From Ornithinibacillus sp. 4-3 (GTDB lineage: Bacteria; Bacillota; Bacilli; Bacillales; Amphibacillaceae): 64,000 nt of DNA. The DNA lies in contig NZ_CP162599.1 in NCBI RefSeq assembly GCF_040958695.1, forward strand, positions 344,001-408,000, given 5' to 3'. The notes below the pieces were generated by a model. That model was not told the origin of the DNA and searched no databases. It was given only the letters and a program-made list of their open reading frames with translations. This document shows, piece after piece, positions 7,985 to 17,783 of this stretch (position 1 is its first letter; each line of letters begins with the position of its first letter). The position numbers and the translations under genes were made by a program.

Positions 7985-8530
7985 GTGGGATTAATTATTG
8001 GTATTGCAGTAATAGCTATCCTAGTGATTTATGCTATTGTTACATACAATAGTCTAATCAAATTTAGAAACTGGATTCAAGAAGCATGGAGTCAAATTGA
8101 TGTTCAATTAAAAAGAAGACATGATTTAATTCCAAACCTTGTAAATACAGTAAAAGGCTATGCTACTCATGAGAAAGAAACATTAGAAAAAGTAATTCAA
8201 GCGCGTAGTCAATTAGTGAGTGGTAGTGCACAAGATCGAATTGATGCAGATAATGAAATTCAACAAACTTTAAAATCTATTTTTGCCTTAGCAGAATCTT
8301 ATCCAGATTTAAAAGCGAATCAGAATTTCTTAAGTTTACAAGAAGAACTAACATCTACAGAAAATAAGGTTGCTTATTCTCGTCAGTTATACAATAAAAC
8401 AGTAGCAGAATATAATATCAAGCGTGAAACTTTTCCAACAATCATTTTAGCTAATATGATGAATTTTAAGCGACAAGAACAGTTAGAGATTCCTGAAGCA
8501 GAAAGAGAAGTACCAACTGTTGAGTTTTAA
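7985..8530 (+). CDS. lemA: LemA family membrane protein
   Basis: The protein has an N-terminal membrane helix followed by the LemA signature: YNSLIKFRNWIQEAWSQIDVQL, then RRHDLIPNLVNTVKGY and HEKETLEKVIQAR. The C-terminal part continues the long-helix fold (YNKTVAEYN). I place the start at GTG 7985, nine bases after GAAGGG, rather than at the extreme upstream ATG. LemA proteins are single-pass with a helical domain; they are often encoded next to HtpX, as here. Their molecular role is unsettled. Confidence 0.9.
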   Translation: MGLIIGIAVIAILVIYAIVTYNSLIKFRNWIQEAWSQIDVQLKRRHDLIPNLVNTVKGYATHEKETLEKVIQARSQLVSGSAQDRIDADNEIQQTLKSIFALAESYPDLKANQNFLSLQEELTSTENKVAYSRQLYNKTVAEYNIKRETFPTIILANMMNFKRQEQLEIPEAEREVPTVEF

Positions 8531-8663
8531 GCTTTTAAATATCAATTGCTTTTTGAAATGAGTATTTATATTTGGGTAAGTGATCTAGAATATTTCTGTT
8601 TTAATCATAATAATGCTTATAAACAAAACTTCTCATCATATGTGTGTTCAAAAGGAGGGGCAT

Positions 8664-9542
8664 ATGCTTTATAAACAAATTCAAACAAATAAACGAAAGA
8701 CAATGCTCTTGCTCTCATTTTTCACATTAATAGTTGTTGGAGTTGGTTGGGCGATAGGCTATTTAGTCAATAATGATTCTTTAACGGGGATCATTATTGC
8801 GCTTGTTATATTAGCTTTTTATCTGCCGATTACATATTTATCCGCAACATCACAAGTGCTATCCATGTCTGGGGCAAAAGAAGTGACAAGAGAGGAATAT
8901 CCACAGCTGTATGCGGTTGTGGAGGAGCTTTGTATCGCTTCTAGGCTACCAATGCCGAAAATTTATGTGATAAATGATCCATCACCCAATGCTTTTGCTA
9001 CAGGATTAAAGCCTGAAAAAGGTGTTGTTGCTTTTACAACAGGGTTATTGGAGACATTAAATCGCGAAGAATTAGCTGGGGTAGCTGCACATGAGTTAGC
9101 CCATATTCGAAATTATGATATTCGTTTGATGACTATTTGTATTGCGTTAGTTGGTGTGATTGCTATTCTTGCTGATTTCGGTACGCGAATGATGTTTGGA
9201 AGAAGACGTGGTAATCAGAAGTCTCATCCTGCATTACTTATTATTGCACTAGTATTTGTCATATTATTACCATTTGTATCACGATTTGTTCATCTTGCAG
9301 TTTCGCGAAATCGCGAGTACTTAGCTGATGCAACAGCTGTTGAATTTACCCGAAATCCAACAGGACTAATTAACGCATTAGAGAAGATAAGTGCAGATCC
9401 TAGGGATGTAAAAAAAGCGAAATCTGCTACAGCGGCGATGTATATTGATCGACCGACTGGACGTAAATCAAAAAAACGCTCTAGCTGGTTTGCGACACAT
9501 CCCCCAATGGAAAATAGAATTGAAAGATTACAGAATATGTAA
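8664..9542 (+). CDS. htpX: Membrane zinc metalloprotease HtpX
   Basis: The 292-residue M48B protease has two N-terminal membrane helices. A cytoplasmic zinc site HELAH lies at about residues 143-147, with the third ligand Glu in SRNREYLADATA further on and a membrane segment pair between them. The C terminus has the ATHPPMENRI motif. HtpX degrades misfolded or damaged membrane proteins. The start ATG 8664 follows AAAGGAGGGG; the longer frame from 8613 lacks a ribosome site. The lemA gene is about 130 bp upstream on the same strand, a conserved pairing. Confidence 0.93.
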   Translation: MLYKQIQTNKRKTMLLLSFFTLIVVGVGWAIGYLVNNDSLTGIIIALVILAFYLPITYLSATSQVLSMSGAKEVTREEYPQLYAVVEELCIASRLPMPKIYVINDPSPNAFATGLKPEKGVVAFTTGLLETLNREELAGVAAHELAHIRNYDIRLMTICIALVGVIAILADFGTRMMFGRRRGNQKSHPALLIIALVFVILLPFVSRFVHLAVSRNREYLADATAVEFTRNPTGLINALEKISADPRDVKKAKSATAAMYIDRPTGRKSKKRSSWFATHPPMENRIERLQNM

Positions 9543-9590
9543 TAAGGATAAGTAGAGTCCGGAAAAATATTGTATCAGGAGAAGATAATA

Positions 9591-10499
9591 GTGCCTATTA
9601 AGATACCTTTACAATTACCTGCAAATGAGAAATTAAGACAAGAAAGAATATTTGTGATGGATGAGGAACGAGCACGAACTCAGGATATTCGTCCATTAAA
9701 TATCGTGATTGTAAATTTAATGCCAGAAAAAGAAAAAACAGAATTGCAGCTTTTACGATTGTTGGGAAATAGCCCATTACAGGTGAATGTAACCTTTATG
9801 CATGCTGCAACACATCAGTCTAAAAATGTAAGCAAATCACATTTAGATACATTTTATACGACATTTGATCATATCAAGGATCGTCGCTTTGACGGAATGA
9901 TTATTACAGGAGCACCAATTGAGCATTTAGAATTTGAACAAGTGAATTATTGGCCAGAGTTAACGAAGATCATGGATTGGTCTAAGGAAAATGTTACTTC
10001 CGTTCTGCATATTTGTTGGGGAGCACAGGCTGCACTTTATCATCATTATGGTATTAAAAAATATGATTTATCTGCAAAGTGTTTTGGTGTGTACCCACAT
10101 GATGTGAAGGATCCAAAAATAGAGCTTGTTCGTGGCTTCGATGAGCAATATTTTGCACCACATTCACGTCATACCTTTGTATCTAAAGAAGAAATAGAAA
10201 GTAATCCAAATTTAATGATTTTATCGGAATCAGAGGATGCTGGAGTTTTTCTTATCAAATCAGTAGATGATAAGCATGTGATGGTGACAGGTCATTTAGA
10301 GTATGAAGCAACAACTTTAGCAGAAGAGTATCAACGTGATATAGATAAAGGGCTAGAAATTGATGTTCCAGAAAATTATTTTAAGAACAATGATCCAGCT
10401 GTGCGCCCGCTAAATACATGGCGATCACACGCACATTTATTATTTTCAAATTGGTTAAACTATTATGTTTACCAAGAAACACCATATGTTTGGGAATAA
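9591..10499 (+). CDS. metA: Homoserine O-acetyltransferase, MetA family
   Basis: A complete 302-residue MetA with N terminus [11 protein letters not shown] from GTG 9591, nine bases after AGGAG. The catalytic Cys142 is in HICWGAQA, and His/Glu are in GHLEYE. Residue 111 is Glu (GAPIE). In this family Glu111 goes with acetyl-CoA use, as in Bacillus cereus, and Gly111 with succinyl-CoA, as in E. coli, so the enzyme is predicted to be an acetyltransferase despite the MetA name. It activates homoserine for methionine synthesis. It stands alone, with a terminator downstream and no visible SAM riboswitch upstream. Confidence 0.93.
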   Translation: MPIKIPLQLPANEKLRQERIFVMDEERARTQDIRPLNIVIVNLMPEKEKTELQLLRLLGNSPLQVNVTFMHAATHQSKNVSKSHLDTFYTTFDHIKDRRFDGMIITGAPIEHLEFEQVNYWPELTKIMDWSKENVTSVLHICWGAQAALYHHYGIKKYDLSAKCFGVYPHDVKDPKIELVRGFDEQYFAPHSRHTFVSKEEIESNPNLMILSESEDAGVFLIKSVDDKHVMVTGHLEYEATTLAEEYQRDIDKGLEIDVPENYFKNNDPAVRPLNTWRSHAHLLFSNWLNYYVYQETPYVWE

Positions 10500-10503
10500 A
10501 AAT

Positions 10504-10548
10504 AAGGATTCAGAAAATCAGTCTATGCTGATTTCTGAATCCTTTTTT
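10504..10548 (+). terminator. Rho-independent terminator after metA
   Basis: A long stem from AAGGATTCAGAAAATCAG (10504-10521) to CTGATTTCTGAATCCTT (from 10528) ends in six T residues. Confidence 0.9.
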
Positions 10549-10599
10549 ACTGAGTAAGAAAAGTATATAAAATTTACGCAAATTAGTGCTTATTCAGAG

Positions 10600-10745
10600 A
10601 TAGAGCTGTCTAGCTCCGAGCGCCAAAAACTAAGAGATTTCGCGTCACGCCCTACAATAAGTCAACATCGGTTCGTGACCTCACCGTGTTTCCTTTATCT
10701 CGGTTGTGCCACTCCAATCCCTACGTTTTCAAACGGGCGCTCTGC
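10600..10745 (-). repeat. Dispersed intergenic repeat, copy A
   Basis: This stretch is richer in GC than its surroundings and contains AGCTGTCTAGCTCCGAGCGC at its left end. On the minus strand, AAAACGTAGGGATTGGAGTG followed by GCACAA recurs at 19088-19113 as AAAACGTAGAGATTGGAGTG followed by TGGCGCAA. It overlaps the 3' end of the modC-like gene. It looks like a small dispersed repeat of the kind found between Bacillaceae genes; I cannot define its full ends from two copies. Confidence 0.6.
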
Positions 10746-11374
10746 GCTTTTCTTATCAGCTTACCGTCTTGCATATAAAGGATGCGATTGGATAGCTTTT
10801 TTGCTTCCTCATGATTATGTGTGACCAAAATAATCGGTATTTGCCATTGTTGATGGATACGAAGTAATTCCTCATGACTTTTGAATCTGTTTGTCTCATC
10901 TAGAGCAGAAAACGGTTCGTCCAATAATAAAATCTCTGGCTCTGTTGCTAACGCGCGAGTAATAGCAACGCGCTGTTTTTCTCCTCCAGATATTTGATGA
11001 GGGTATTTTTCTGTTAAATGTTCAATATGAAGTTCTCTCATTAAATCTTGAGCAAATGCTTCAGACTTCATTCCATAAGCAATGTTTTTCCATACTGTCA
11101 TATGTGGGAACAGGGCATAGTCTTGAAAGAGATAGCCGATTTTTCGATTTTGTGTAGGAAGAAGGACCTTCCCATTTTGAAAGAACACCTCATCATTCCA
11201 TTGAATTACTCCACGCTCGGCTTTACTTAATCCAGCAATGCAATTTAAGATAGTTGTTTTGCCAGAACCAGAAGGGCCAAATAAAGAAATAATTTCATTT
11301 CCAACCGTAAATTCTACATCGATTGAAAAATGGGCTAATGATTTATAAAGTTGAACATGTAACATGCTCTTCAC
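10721..11374 (-). CDS. modC: Molybdate ABC transporter ATPase
   Basis: The 217-residue ABC ATPase has Walker A GPSGSGKTT, signature ISGGEKQRV, Walker B ILLLDEPFSALD and the switch His in LVTHNHEEA. It ends soon after the ATPase core and lacks the C-terminal MOP (molybdate-binding) domain of full-length ModC. Its last residues (KAQSARLKT) are encoded by a dispersed repeat, so the gene may have been truncated by that sequence. It is the last gene of a modA-modB-modC operon on the minus strand. The substrate call rests on the neighbouring ModA-like binding protein. Confidence 0.85.
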   Translation of the reverse strand: MKSMLHVQLYKSLAHFSIDVEFTVGNEIISLFGPSGSGKTTILNCIAGLSKAERGVIQWNDEVFFQNGKVLLPTQNRKIGYLFQDYALFPHMTVWKNIAYGMKSEAFAQDLMRELHIEHLTEKYPHQISGGEKQRVAITRALATEPEILLLDEPFSALDETNRFKSHEELLRIHQQWQIPIILVTHNHEEAKKLSNRILYMQDGKLIRKAQSARLKT

Positions 11375-11387
11375 CTCTTCCTAGCTA

Positions 11388-12080
11388 CTATCGATGATCA
11401 TTGTATTTCATCATATTTCGGCGGCTCCACCAGTTTAACCATAGCATTGTACTAAAACCTAATAAAACAATAATAATGACCCAGAATGTTGCTTTTTCCA
11501 TATTTCCAGACTCTACTGCAAAATAAATGGCGAGTGGAATGGTATCTGTCACATTTGGAATATAGCCAGCAATCATCAAGGTAGCACCGAATTCTCCAAG
11601 TGCTCGGGCAAAGGCTAGGACAAGTCCGGCAAGTAACCCTGGCCAAGCTAGCGGGAAGGAGATTGTCCAGAAAACTTTCCATTTAGAGGCTCCCATCGTG
11701 AGTGCCGCATTTTCAACATTTGGATCATATTTTTGAAAGGCTGCTGCCGCGCTTTGGTACATTAATGGAAAGGATACAACGACAGCAGCAATAATCACAG
11801 CATACCAGGTGAAAACAACTTGAAAATCGAAAAATTTTAATAAGAATTGACCAATAAATCCATTTTTACCAAATAAATAAAGTAGCCCAAATCCAACTAC
11901 AGTTGGCGGAAGAACTAATGGGAGCATAAAGATAGCTTCTAAAATACTTTTTCCACGAAAGGAATTGCGCGCAATAAATCTTGCTAGAAAAACACCTGTG
12001 ATAAAAACAATAATTGTTGCGATTGCCGCTGTTTTAGCGGATAACCATAAAGGGGACAAATTCATATCCAGCATCTGCAA
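11388..12080 (-). CDS. modB: Molybdate ABC transporter permease
   Basis: A 230-residue permease with about five membrane helices, a conserved N-terminal segment (LWLSAKTAAIATI) and the ABC-permease EAA loop AALTMGASKWKVFWTISFP. ARALGEFGATLMIAGYIP is the region typical of ModB/CysT permeases. It forms the membrane channel for oxyanion import with the ModA-like binding protein and the ATPase downstream. Gene order modA-modB-modC with short gaps indicates one transcript. Confidence 0.9.
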   Translation of the reverse strand: MQMLDMNLSPLWLSAKTAAIATIIVFITGVFLARFIARNSFRGKSILEAIFMLPLVLPPTVVGFGLLYLFGKNGFIGQFLLKFFDFQVVFTWYAVIIAAVVVSFPLMYQSAAAAFQKYDPNVENAALTMGASKWKVFWTISFPLAWPGLLAGLVLAFARALGEFGATLMIAGYIPNVTDTIPLAIYFAVESGNMEKATFWVIIIVLLGFSTMLWLNWWSRRNMMKYNDHR

Positions 12081-12098
12081 TCACCTATTTTCTAATAC

Positions 12099-12866
12099 CT
12101 ATTTTCTAAAACCATATTTTGCTAAGATTTCCTGTGCTTCATCAGAATTCATATAGTCTACGAATGCCTTCGCTGCTTCTTCATGCTTGGTCTCTTTAAT
12201 CACTGCAATTGGATAGGTGATCGGTTCATGAGATCCAGCTTCTGCTGTTGCTAAAATCTTAATCTCATCAGACTGTATCGCATCACTCTCGTATACGAAT
12301 CCAATTTCTGCATTACCTGTCTCTACATATGTAAGCACTTGACGAACATCTTTCCCGAATACAAACTTTTCTTTTAGTGTATCCCATATATTTAAGTAAC
12401 GTAAAGCTTCTTCTGTATATTCACCAGCAGGCACACTTTCCGGATTTCCAATAGCTATTTTTTCTACATCATCAGGTGCGATTTCCGTAAATGATTGGTA
12501 TGCTATAGGAGAGGATTCTTCAGCAATGAGGACAAGATTATTTCCAGTTACATCAGATCGTGTATCTGCTAAAATAAATTCTTCCTCTGCTAGTGTATCC
12601 ATCCAAGTTTGATTAGCAGAAATAAATACATCTGCAGGTGCTCCTTGCTGAATTTGCTGAGCAAGTGATCCAGAACCTCCGAGATTAAAGGTAAGTTCTA
12701 CATCATGTTCTTCCTGATAAATTTCTTTAATTTCTTCCAAGGCATCTGTTAAACTGACTGCTGCTGAAATCGTTAAGGAAAATTTTTCTGTTTCCTCATT
12801 TTGATTTGCGCAACCTATTAAGAGAATGATTAGCATGATAAAGATGTAGCTTTTTTTCATATACAA
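12099..12866 (-). CDS. modA: Molybdate-binding lipoprotein
   Basis: The 255-residue lipoprotein has lipobox LLIGCAN and a type II periplasmic-binding fold. It contains ISAAVSLTDALEEI near the mature N terminus, NLGGSGSLAQQIQQGAPADVFISAN, and the C-terminal YPIAVIKE. These are ModA hallmarks, including the Ser and Ala backbone positions that hold the oxyanion. It captures molybdate or tungstate outside the membrane. AGGAGG lies 6 nt upstream of the chosen ATG. It is divergent from a regulator gene at 13019. Confidence 0.9.
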   Translation of the reverse strand: MYMKKSYIFIMLIILLIGCANQNEETEKFSLTISAAVSLTDALEEIKEIYQEEHDVELTFNLGGSGSLAQQIQQGAPADVFISANQTWMDTLAEEEFILADTRSDVTGNNLVLIAEESSPIAYQSFTEIAPDDVEKIAIGNPESVPAGEYTEEALRYLNIWDTLKEKFVFGKDVRQVLTYVETGNAEIGFVYESDAIQSDEIKILATAEAGSHEPITYPIAVIKETKHEEAAKAFVDYMNSDEAQEILAKYGFRK

Positions 12867-12922
12867 AACCTCCTAGAAATATAGTTCTAATCGATTGGGT
12901 GAAGATAAGAAGATAAGCTTAT

Positions 12923-12972
12923 TTATAAAACTAAATATAACTAATTATGTCTATTTATAACTAATTATAACT
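12923..12972. promoter_or_regulatory. Five 10-bp iterated sites between modA and its regulator
   Basis: Read in tens from 12923, the sequence is ttataaaact, aaatataact, aattatgtct, atttataact and aattataact. It contains a 13-bp exact direct repeat TATAACTAATTAT at 12936 and 12956, 20 bp apart. Repeats in phase with the DNA helix between divergent modA and the HTH/PBP-domain gene make a good operator array for that regulator. Function is inferred. Confidence 0.6.
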
Positions 12973-13018
12973 ATTTTATATTTTTTCGTAAATAAAATAA
13001 ATTTTTTGGAGTGTTGAT

Positions 13019-13924
13019 ATGGTACAAAATGAATCATATACACCAGAGGAAATTGCGAATTTACTGAAGGTTTCTAAGTTAACTGTGTACGATTTAATTA
13101 AAAAAGGAGAAATTATTGCTTACCGAGTAGGAAGGCAAATGCGTGTAGAAGCAGAAGAATTACAGCGCTACAAAAATCGTGGGCAAACAGCTAATACGCC
13201 ACCAAAGCAGACAGAAGAAAAATATTCATCCTTTGTAATAAGTGGATTAGATACAAGCTTAGATATTTTAACTCGCGCATTAGAGGGTAAATTATTAGAA
13301 AGACAAGTTCTACGTTCTTATATGGGCAGTATGGATAGCTTGATTGCCATGTATAAGGGGCAGGCTGATATTGTAGGTACACATTTACTGGATGGAGACA
13401 CAATGGAATATAATATTCCATATGTTCGTAAGCTTTTGGTGAGCCAATCATTTGTAGTGATACGCTTTATTCAGAGACAAGTTGGCTTTTATGTAGCAGA
13501 AGGAAATGAAAAGCAAATCAAAACATGGGAAGATTTAAAAAATCCTGGTGTGGTAATGGTCAACCGTGAGCCTGGAGCAGGAGCAAGGGTTTTATTAGAC
13601 GAGAATCTTCGGTTAGCAGGAATAAATCGTCAAGAAGTAAAGGGGTACCATCAAGAATTGACAAGTCATATTGCAGTTGCCTCCGCTGTAGCTAATGGAA
13701 GGGCGGATGTTGGGATTGGTATTGAACAAACAGCCAAGCTAATGCCTGTTGATTTTATTCCACTCACAACAGAAAGCTATGATCTAGTAATGTTAAAAGA
13801 TATGAAAAATACAAAGCTGATGGAATATGTGATTTCGATTTTACAAGATGATTATTTTCAGGAGGAAGTTCGTTCGTTAGGATATGATATCAAAGAGATG
13901 GGAACAATTATTTATGAACAATAA
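13019..13924 (+). CDS. HTH plus periplasmic-binding-domain regulator (molybdate-type)
   Basis: The 301-residue protein fuses an excisionase/MerR-like helix-turn-helix at about residues 1-55 (YTPEEIANLLKVSKLTVYDLIKKG) to a cytoplasmic type II binding domain at about 65-290 (VNREPGAGARVLLDENLRLAGI, then VASAVANGRADVG). There is no signal peptide. Such proteins sense oxyanions or related small ligands and are found next to mod operons. It is divergent from modABC over an operator-like repeat array, so it is probably the molybdate-responsive regulator, replacing ModE. The exact ligand is inferred from location. Confidence 0.85.
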   Translation: MVQNESYTPEEIANLLKVSKLTVYDLIKKGEIIAYRVGRQMRVEAEELQRYKNRGQTANTPPKQTEEKYSSFVISGLDTSLDILTRALEGKLLERQVLRSYMGSMDSLIAMYKGQADIVGTHLLDGDTMEYNIPYVRKLLVSQSFVVIRFIQRQVGFYVAEGNEKQIKTWEDLKNPGVVMVNREPGAGARVLLDENLRLAGINRQEVKGYHQELTSHIAVASAVANGRADVGIGIEQTAKLMPVDFIPLTTESYDLVMLKDMKNTKLMEYVISILQDDYFQEEVRSLGYDIKEMGTIIYEQ

Positions 13925-13999
13925 TTTTCAAGTTTGACGAAAGTAATTTCTTATATTAAAATTAATTCGAGATATACTAATTTAAAGGATTTGATAAAG

Positions 14000-14440
14000 A
14001 TGAGTAATAAAGAAGAGGAGCTTTCCTTAAAGCTATTTGTTGTTCTTTCACGTGCTTATCAGGCGATTCAAAAACAAGTTGCTAAAGATATTAAAAACTA
14101 TGGTTTGAATCAAACTGAATTTGCTGTATTAGAACTGCTTTACCATAAAGGAGAACAACCGATTCAAATGATTGGACAAAAAGTATTACTAGCAAGCAGT
14201 AGTATTACGTATGTTGTAGATAAATTAGAAAAGAAGAATTTTTTAGAGCGTCGTGCATGTCCAACAGATCGTCGAGTGACATTTGCAGTGATTACAGAAG
14301 ATGGAAAAAAACATATGGATCAACATTTTCCGAAACACCGTGAGGCACTGAATGAAATTTTCGGAGGCTTATCAGACGAAGAGAAAGAAACAATGATTAA
14401 ACAGTTAAAAAAATTAGGATTTCACGCAGAATCTTTATAA
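14000..14440 (+). CDS. MarR-family transcriptional regulator
   Basis: A 146-residue MarR protein. Its winged helix-turn-helix covers residues about 35-110, with the recognition helix in LASSSITYVVDKLEKK and the wing signature CPTDRRVTFAVITEDG. The start ATG 14000 has AAAGG upstream; the longer frame from 13934 lacks support. Upstream, at 13965-13974, ATTCGAGATA resembles one arm of the inverted repeat bound by MhqR-type quinone sensors, but I see no matching left arm and do not claim orthology. It lies alone between the molybdate regulator and a Ca2+ ATPase. Confidence 0.85.
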   Translation: MSNKEEELSLKLFVVLSRAYQAIQKQVAKDIKNYGLNQTEFAVLELLYHKGEQPIQMIGQKVLLASSSITYVVDKLEKKNFLERRACPTDRRVTFAVITEDGKKHMDQHFPKHREALNEIFGGLSDEEKETMIKQLKKLGFHAESL

Positions 14441-14467
14441 GACGATGCGTGAAATCCTAATTTTTTT
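14414..14467 (+). terminator. Terminator overlapping the end of the MarR gene
   Basis: TTAGGATTTCACGCA at 14414-14428, inside the coding sequence, pairs perfectly with TGCGTGAAATCCTAA at 14446-14460, then seven T residues follow. The last codons of the gene form one arm of the hairpin. Confidence 0.9.
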
Positions 14468-14549
14468 GTTTTTCATGCTGACAAAACTAACGAAAAAAAC
14501 TTAGCTATGGCATAATATTAAGAAAGAATATCTGAGAAGAGGCGGTAGG

Positions 14550-17195
14550 ATGACGGAGAAAAATGATGAAGTTATCAAGCAACTAGATACCAATCTACAA
14601 ACAGGATTATCTAGTAGTGAAGCCAGAAGAAGATTAGATAAAAATGGACCAAATCAATTTGAAGAAGCAAAGGCTGCATCGATTTTTAAATTAATATGGG
14701 ACCAAATGAATAGCTTGTTGATTTACATACTAATTATTGCTGCAGTAATTTCTGGTGTTGTTGGAGAACTGAGCGATGCTCTCATTATCTTTTTCGTTAT
14801 TGCATTAAATGCTGTTATTGGTGTTATTCAAGAATCAAAAGCTGAAAAAGCATTACAAGAGCTAAAGAAAATGTCAACACCAAAGGCAGTGGTAAAAAGG
14901 GATGGAATTATTCAAGAAATTTTATCCGAAGAGATTGTTGTTGGTGATGTTGTGGTATTAGATGCAGGGCGTTATGTGCCTGCAGATGTATTATTAATAG
15001 AAGCTGCTAATTTACAAATTGAAGAGTCTTCTTTAACAGGAGAATCTATTGCTGTTGAAAAATCTACAGATACAATTTTGGATGAATCTGCACCATTAGG
15101 CGATAGAAAAAATATGGCGTTTATGTCTACTTTAGTTACTTATGGTCGTGGTGTGGGAGTTGTTCTACATACAGCAATGGATACAGAAATTGGAAAAATT
15201 GCTCGAATGCTAGGAGAACAGAAGAAAGAAACAACACCATTGCAGAAAAAACTTGATGAACTAGGGAAAATTTTGGGAATCGCAGCGATTGTAATTTCTA
15301 TTATGATTTTTTTAATTGGTTTTTTCCAGGGACGCGATGTGCTAGATATGTTTCTTATTGCAGTTAGCTTAGCAGTTGCAGCAATTCCTGAGGGTTTACC
15401 TGCTATTGTAACGATTGTGTTAGCACTAGGCGTACAGCGTATGATTAAACGAAATGCCGTTATTCGAAAATTACCTGCTGTAGAGACACTGGGATCTGTA
15501 AGTGTCATTTGTTCAGATAAAACAGGAACATTAACTGAAAATCGTATGACAGTAACTCATGTATATACAAATGGTTTGTACACCCCTTTAAACGAATTAA
15601 ATCAAGATCAACCGACAATATCCCGTTTTCTTACCGCCATGACATTATGTAATGATGCAACCGTGATAGGAGATAAAAAATCAGGTGATCCAACAGAAAT
15701 AGCTCTTATTGAAGCAGCAGGTGCACATGGAGTGAGTAAGGAAGAGGTAGAGAAACAACAGCCGCGTATCGATGAAGCGCCTTTTGATTCTGAGCGAAAA
15801 ATGATGTCTACCGTGCATCAAACAGAAGAAGGGAATTTCGTATATGTAAAAGGAGCAGTAGAAAGTATTTTACCTCGATTAACAGGGATAGATATTGACG
15901 GTGAAATACAGAATTTTACAGAACAAACTCAAGAAGAAATCTTAAAACAAGTAAATGAGATGTCAGAACAAGCATTACGAGTTCTAGCCATTGCTTATAA
16001 GCCTATTGATGTGATAAATCATGAATCTATTGAAGAAAACTTAGTCTTTCTTGGGTTAACAGGAATGATTGATCCGCCACGTGAAGAAGTGAAAGCATCC
16101 ATTGATTCATGTAAAGAAGCAGGTATTCAAGTGATTATGATTACAGGGGATCATCATAAGACTGCTTTAGCGATTGCAAAACAATTGCATATCGCAACGC
16201 ATGAGGATGAAACTATTACTGGTCAGGAATTAAATCAAATGAGTGATTCGAAGCTGAGAGAAAAGGTAGCATCCATTAGCGTGTTTGCTCGTGTATCTCC
16301 AGAGCATAAGGTTCGTATCGTTCAGGCATTAAAGGATAGAGGTAAAATTGTTTCGATGACGGGAGATGGCGTAAATGATGCTCCTTCACTAAAGCAAGCA
16401 GATGTAGGAGTTGCGATGGGAATTACTGGTACAGATGTTGCAAAAGGAGCGGCAGATGTTGTATTAACAGATGATAACTTCTCAACCATTACAGCGGCAG
16501 TGGAGGAAGGCAGAAATATTTATCAAAATATTAAGAAGTCCGTGCTTTTCTTATTGTCTTGTAATTTAGGAGAGTTAGTTGCGTTATTCATCGGGATTCT
16601 AATGGGCTGGCCAGCACCATTAACTGCAGTACAAATTTTATGGGTGAACTTAGTAACAGATACTTTACCAGCAATTTCTTTAGGAGTAGATACACAGGAT
16701 CCTGACATTATGAAAGAAAAGCCACGAAAAGCAAAGGAAAAAATCTTATCACGAAAAAATGTATTCTTTAGCCTTTGGAACGGATTATTAATAGGTTTAT
16801 TAACATTAGTTGCATTTACAGCAGGTCTTAAGGTCTACTCTGGTGCAGATTCATTATTCACGATGAATTTCGCTGACATTTCTGGAGAAGCATTGATCCA
16901 TGCACAAACGATGGCTTTTATCACTCTGAGTGTAGCCCAATTATTCCATGCCTTTAATGTGCGAAGTGAAAATAAATCTATTTTCCAAGTAGGATTATTT
17001 TCAAATCGCTTCTTAGTTGGTTCAGTATTAATCGGACTATTGATTCAGGTGATTCTTGTTCATACACCGTTCTTTAATGATCTATTTGATATCCAGGCAT
17101 TAAGTCTAAAAGATTGGATGTTTATATTAGGGTTATCTATTATCCCAGTAGTAGTGAATGAGGTAGTAAAAGCAGTTCGTCGTATTTCTTTATAA
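14550..17195 (+). CDS. Calcium-transporting P-type ATPase
   Basis: An 881-residue P2A-type (SERCA-like) Ca2+ ATPase. It has an N-terminal cation-ATPase segment, actuator motif LTGES near residue 163, the membrane PEGLP motif near 280, the phosphorylated Asp in [10 protein letters not shown] near 323, and TGDGVNDAP near 610. The C-terminal half has the final membrane helices and the [13 protein letters not shown] segment that contributes calcium ligands in this class. It pumps Ca2+ out of the cytoplasm. GAGGCGG precedes the ATG. The gene is single and ends at a strong terminator. Confidence 0.92.
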   Translation: MTEKNDEVIKQLDTNLQTGLSSSEARRRLDKNGPNQFEEAKAASIFKLIWDQMNSLLIYILIIAAVISGVVGELSDALIIFFVIALNAVIGVIQESKAEKALQELKKMSTPKAVVKRDGIIQEILSEEIVVGDVVVLDAGRYVPADVLLIEAANLQIEESSLTGESIAVEKSTDTILDESAPLGDRKNMAFMSTLVTYGRGVGVVLHTAMDTEIGKIARMLGEQKKETTPLQKKLDELGKILGIAAIVISIMIFLIGFFQGRDVLDMFLIAVSLAVAAIPEGLPAIVTIVLALGVQRMIKRNAVIRKLPAVETLGSVSVICSDKTGTLTENRMTVTHVYTNGLYTPLNELNQDQPTISRFLTAMTLCNDATVIGDKKSGDPTEIALIEAAGAHGVSKEEVEKQQPRIDEAPFDSERKMMSTVHQTEEGNFVYVKGAVESILPRLTGIDIDGEIQNFTEQTQEEILKQVNEMSEQALRVLAIAYKPIDVINHESIEENLVFLGLTGMIDPPREEVKASIDSCKEAGIQVIMITGDHHKTALAIAKQLHIATHEDETITGQELNQMSDSKLREKVASISVFARVSPEHKVRIVQALKDRGKIVSMTGDGVNDAPSLKQADVGVAMGITGTDVAKGAADVVLTDDNFSTITAAVEEGRNIYQNIKKSVLFLLSCNLGELVALFIGILMGWPAPLTAVQILWVNLVTDTLPAISLGVDTQDPDIMKEKPRKAKEKILSRKNVFFSLWNGLLIGLLTLVAFTAGLKVYSGADSLFTMNFADISGEALIHAQTMAFITLSVAQLFHAFNVRSENKSIFQVGLFSNRFLVGSVLIGLLIQVILVHTPFFNDLFDIQALSLKDWMFILGLSIIPVVVNEVVKAVRRISL

Positions 17196-17202
17196 GACAA
17201 CG

Positions 17203-17244
17203 CCCATTGGAAATCATTGTTTTAGATTTCCAATGGGGGTTTTT
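17203..17244 (+). terminator. Terminator of the Ca2+ ATPase gene
   Basis: CCCATTGGAAATC (17203-17215) pairs perfectly with GATTTCCAATGGG (17225-17237), followed by a T run. It may also serve the converging GNAT gene. Confidence 0.9.
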
Positions 17245-17247
17245 AGA

Positions 17248-17766
17248 CTATATATCTTTAGACATTATAAAATCAACCTGTTCTTCATCACCCATATGGA
17301 AAGTATGCTCGCCAACCTTTGTAAAGCCAAATTTTTGATAAAAGGCAATGGCATTTTCATTCTTTTCCCATACACCGAGCCATAGTTTTTGCTTATTATT
17401 TTCCTTTGCAATATCTAGGGCCTTTTGAAAAAGTAATTTTCCTAAACCGTGCTTTTGGTATTCCTTTTTCACATAGATTCTTTCAATTTCAAATGATTCG
17501 TCACCCATTTCTTCTGATTGGGCATCGTACATATTTACTTTCAAATAACCAGCTAGTTCTGTCTCATTCAAATAAATAAAATAAAATTGGGAATGAGGCT
17601 GATTGAATTCCCGTTCTAGCTTTTCTATAGTGAAAGCTTCTTTTAAGTAATTTTGTAGATTTTCAGGTTTGTTTTGGTCCTTAAAGGTTTCATAAAATGT
17701 ATCATAACTAATATCTTTTAATAAATGTAAATCTTCTAATGTACAAGGTCTGATAGTTGTTGTCAT
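17248..17766 (-). CDS. GNAT N-acetyltransferase, PaiA-like
   Basis: A 172-residue GNAT enzyme with the acetyl-CoA motif A region ERIYVKKEYQKHGLGKLL and the motif B segment WEKNENAIAFYQKFGF. Length and these blocks fit the PaiA spermidine/spermine acetyltransferase type, but many GNATs share them and the substrate is not proved. It follows a MarR gene by 17 bp on the same strand, so the two likely form an operon. Confidence 0.82.
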   Translation of the reverse strand: MTTTIRPCTLEDLHLLKDISYDTFYETFKDQNKPENLQNYLKEAFTIEKLEREFNQPHSQFYFIYLNETELAGYLKVNMYDAQSEEMGDESFEIERIYVKKEYQKHGLGKLLFQKALDIAKENNKQKLWLGVWEKNENAIAFYQKFGFTKVGEHTFHMGDEEQVDFIMSKDI

Positions 17767-17783
17767 AAAATAATGCCACTCCT

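Noticed and set aside
9543..9590. SAM riboswitch before metA
   Set aside because: The gap after htpX is under 50 bp, too short for the aptamer and expression platform.
13961..13980. MhqR-type operator upstream of the MarR gene
   Set aside because: Only one arm (ATTCGAGATA) is present; the matching left arm is missing.
14550..17195. Long minus-strand frames inside the Ca2+ ATPase gene
   Set aside because: They are antisense shadows without ribosome sites or recognisable domains.
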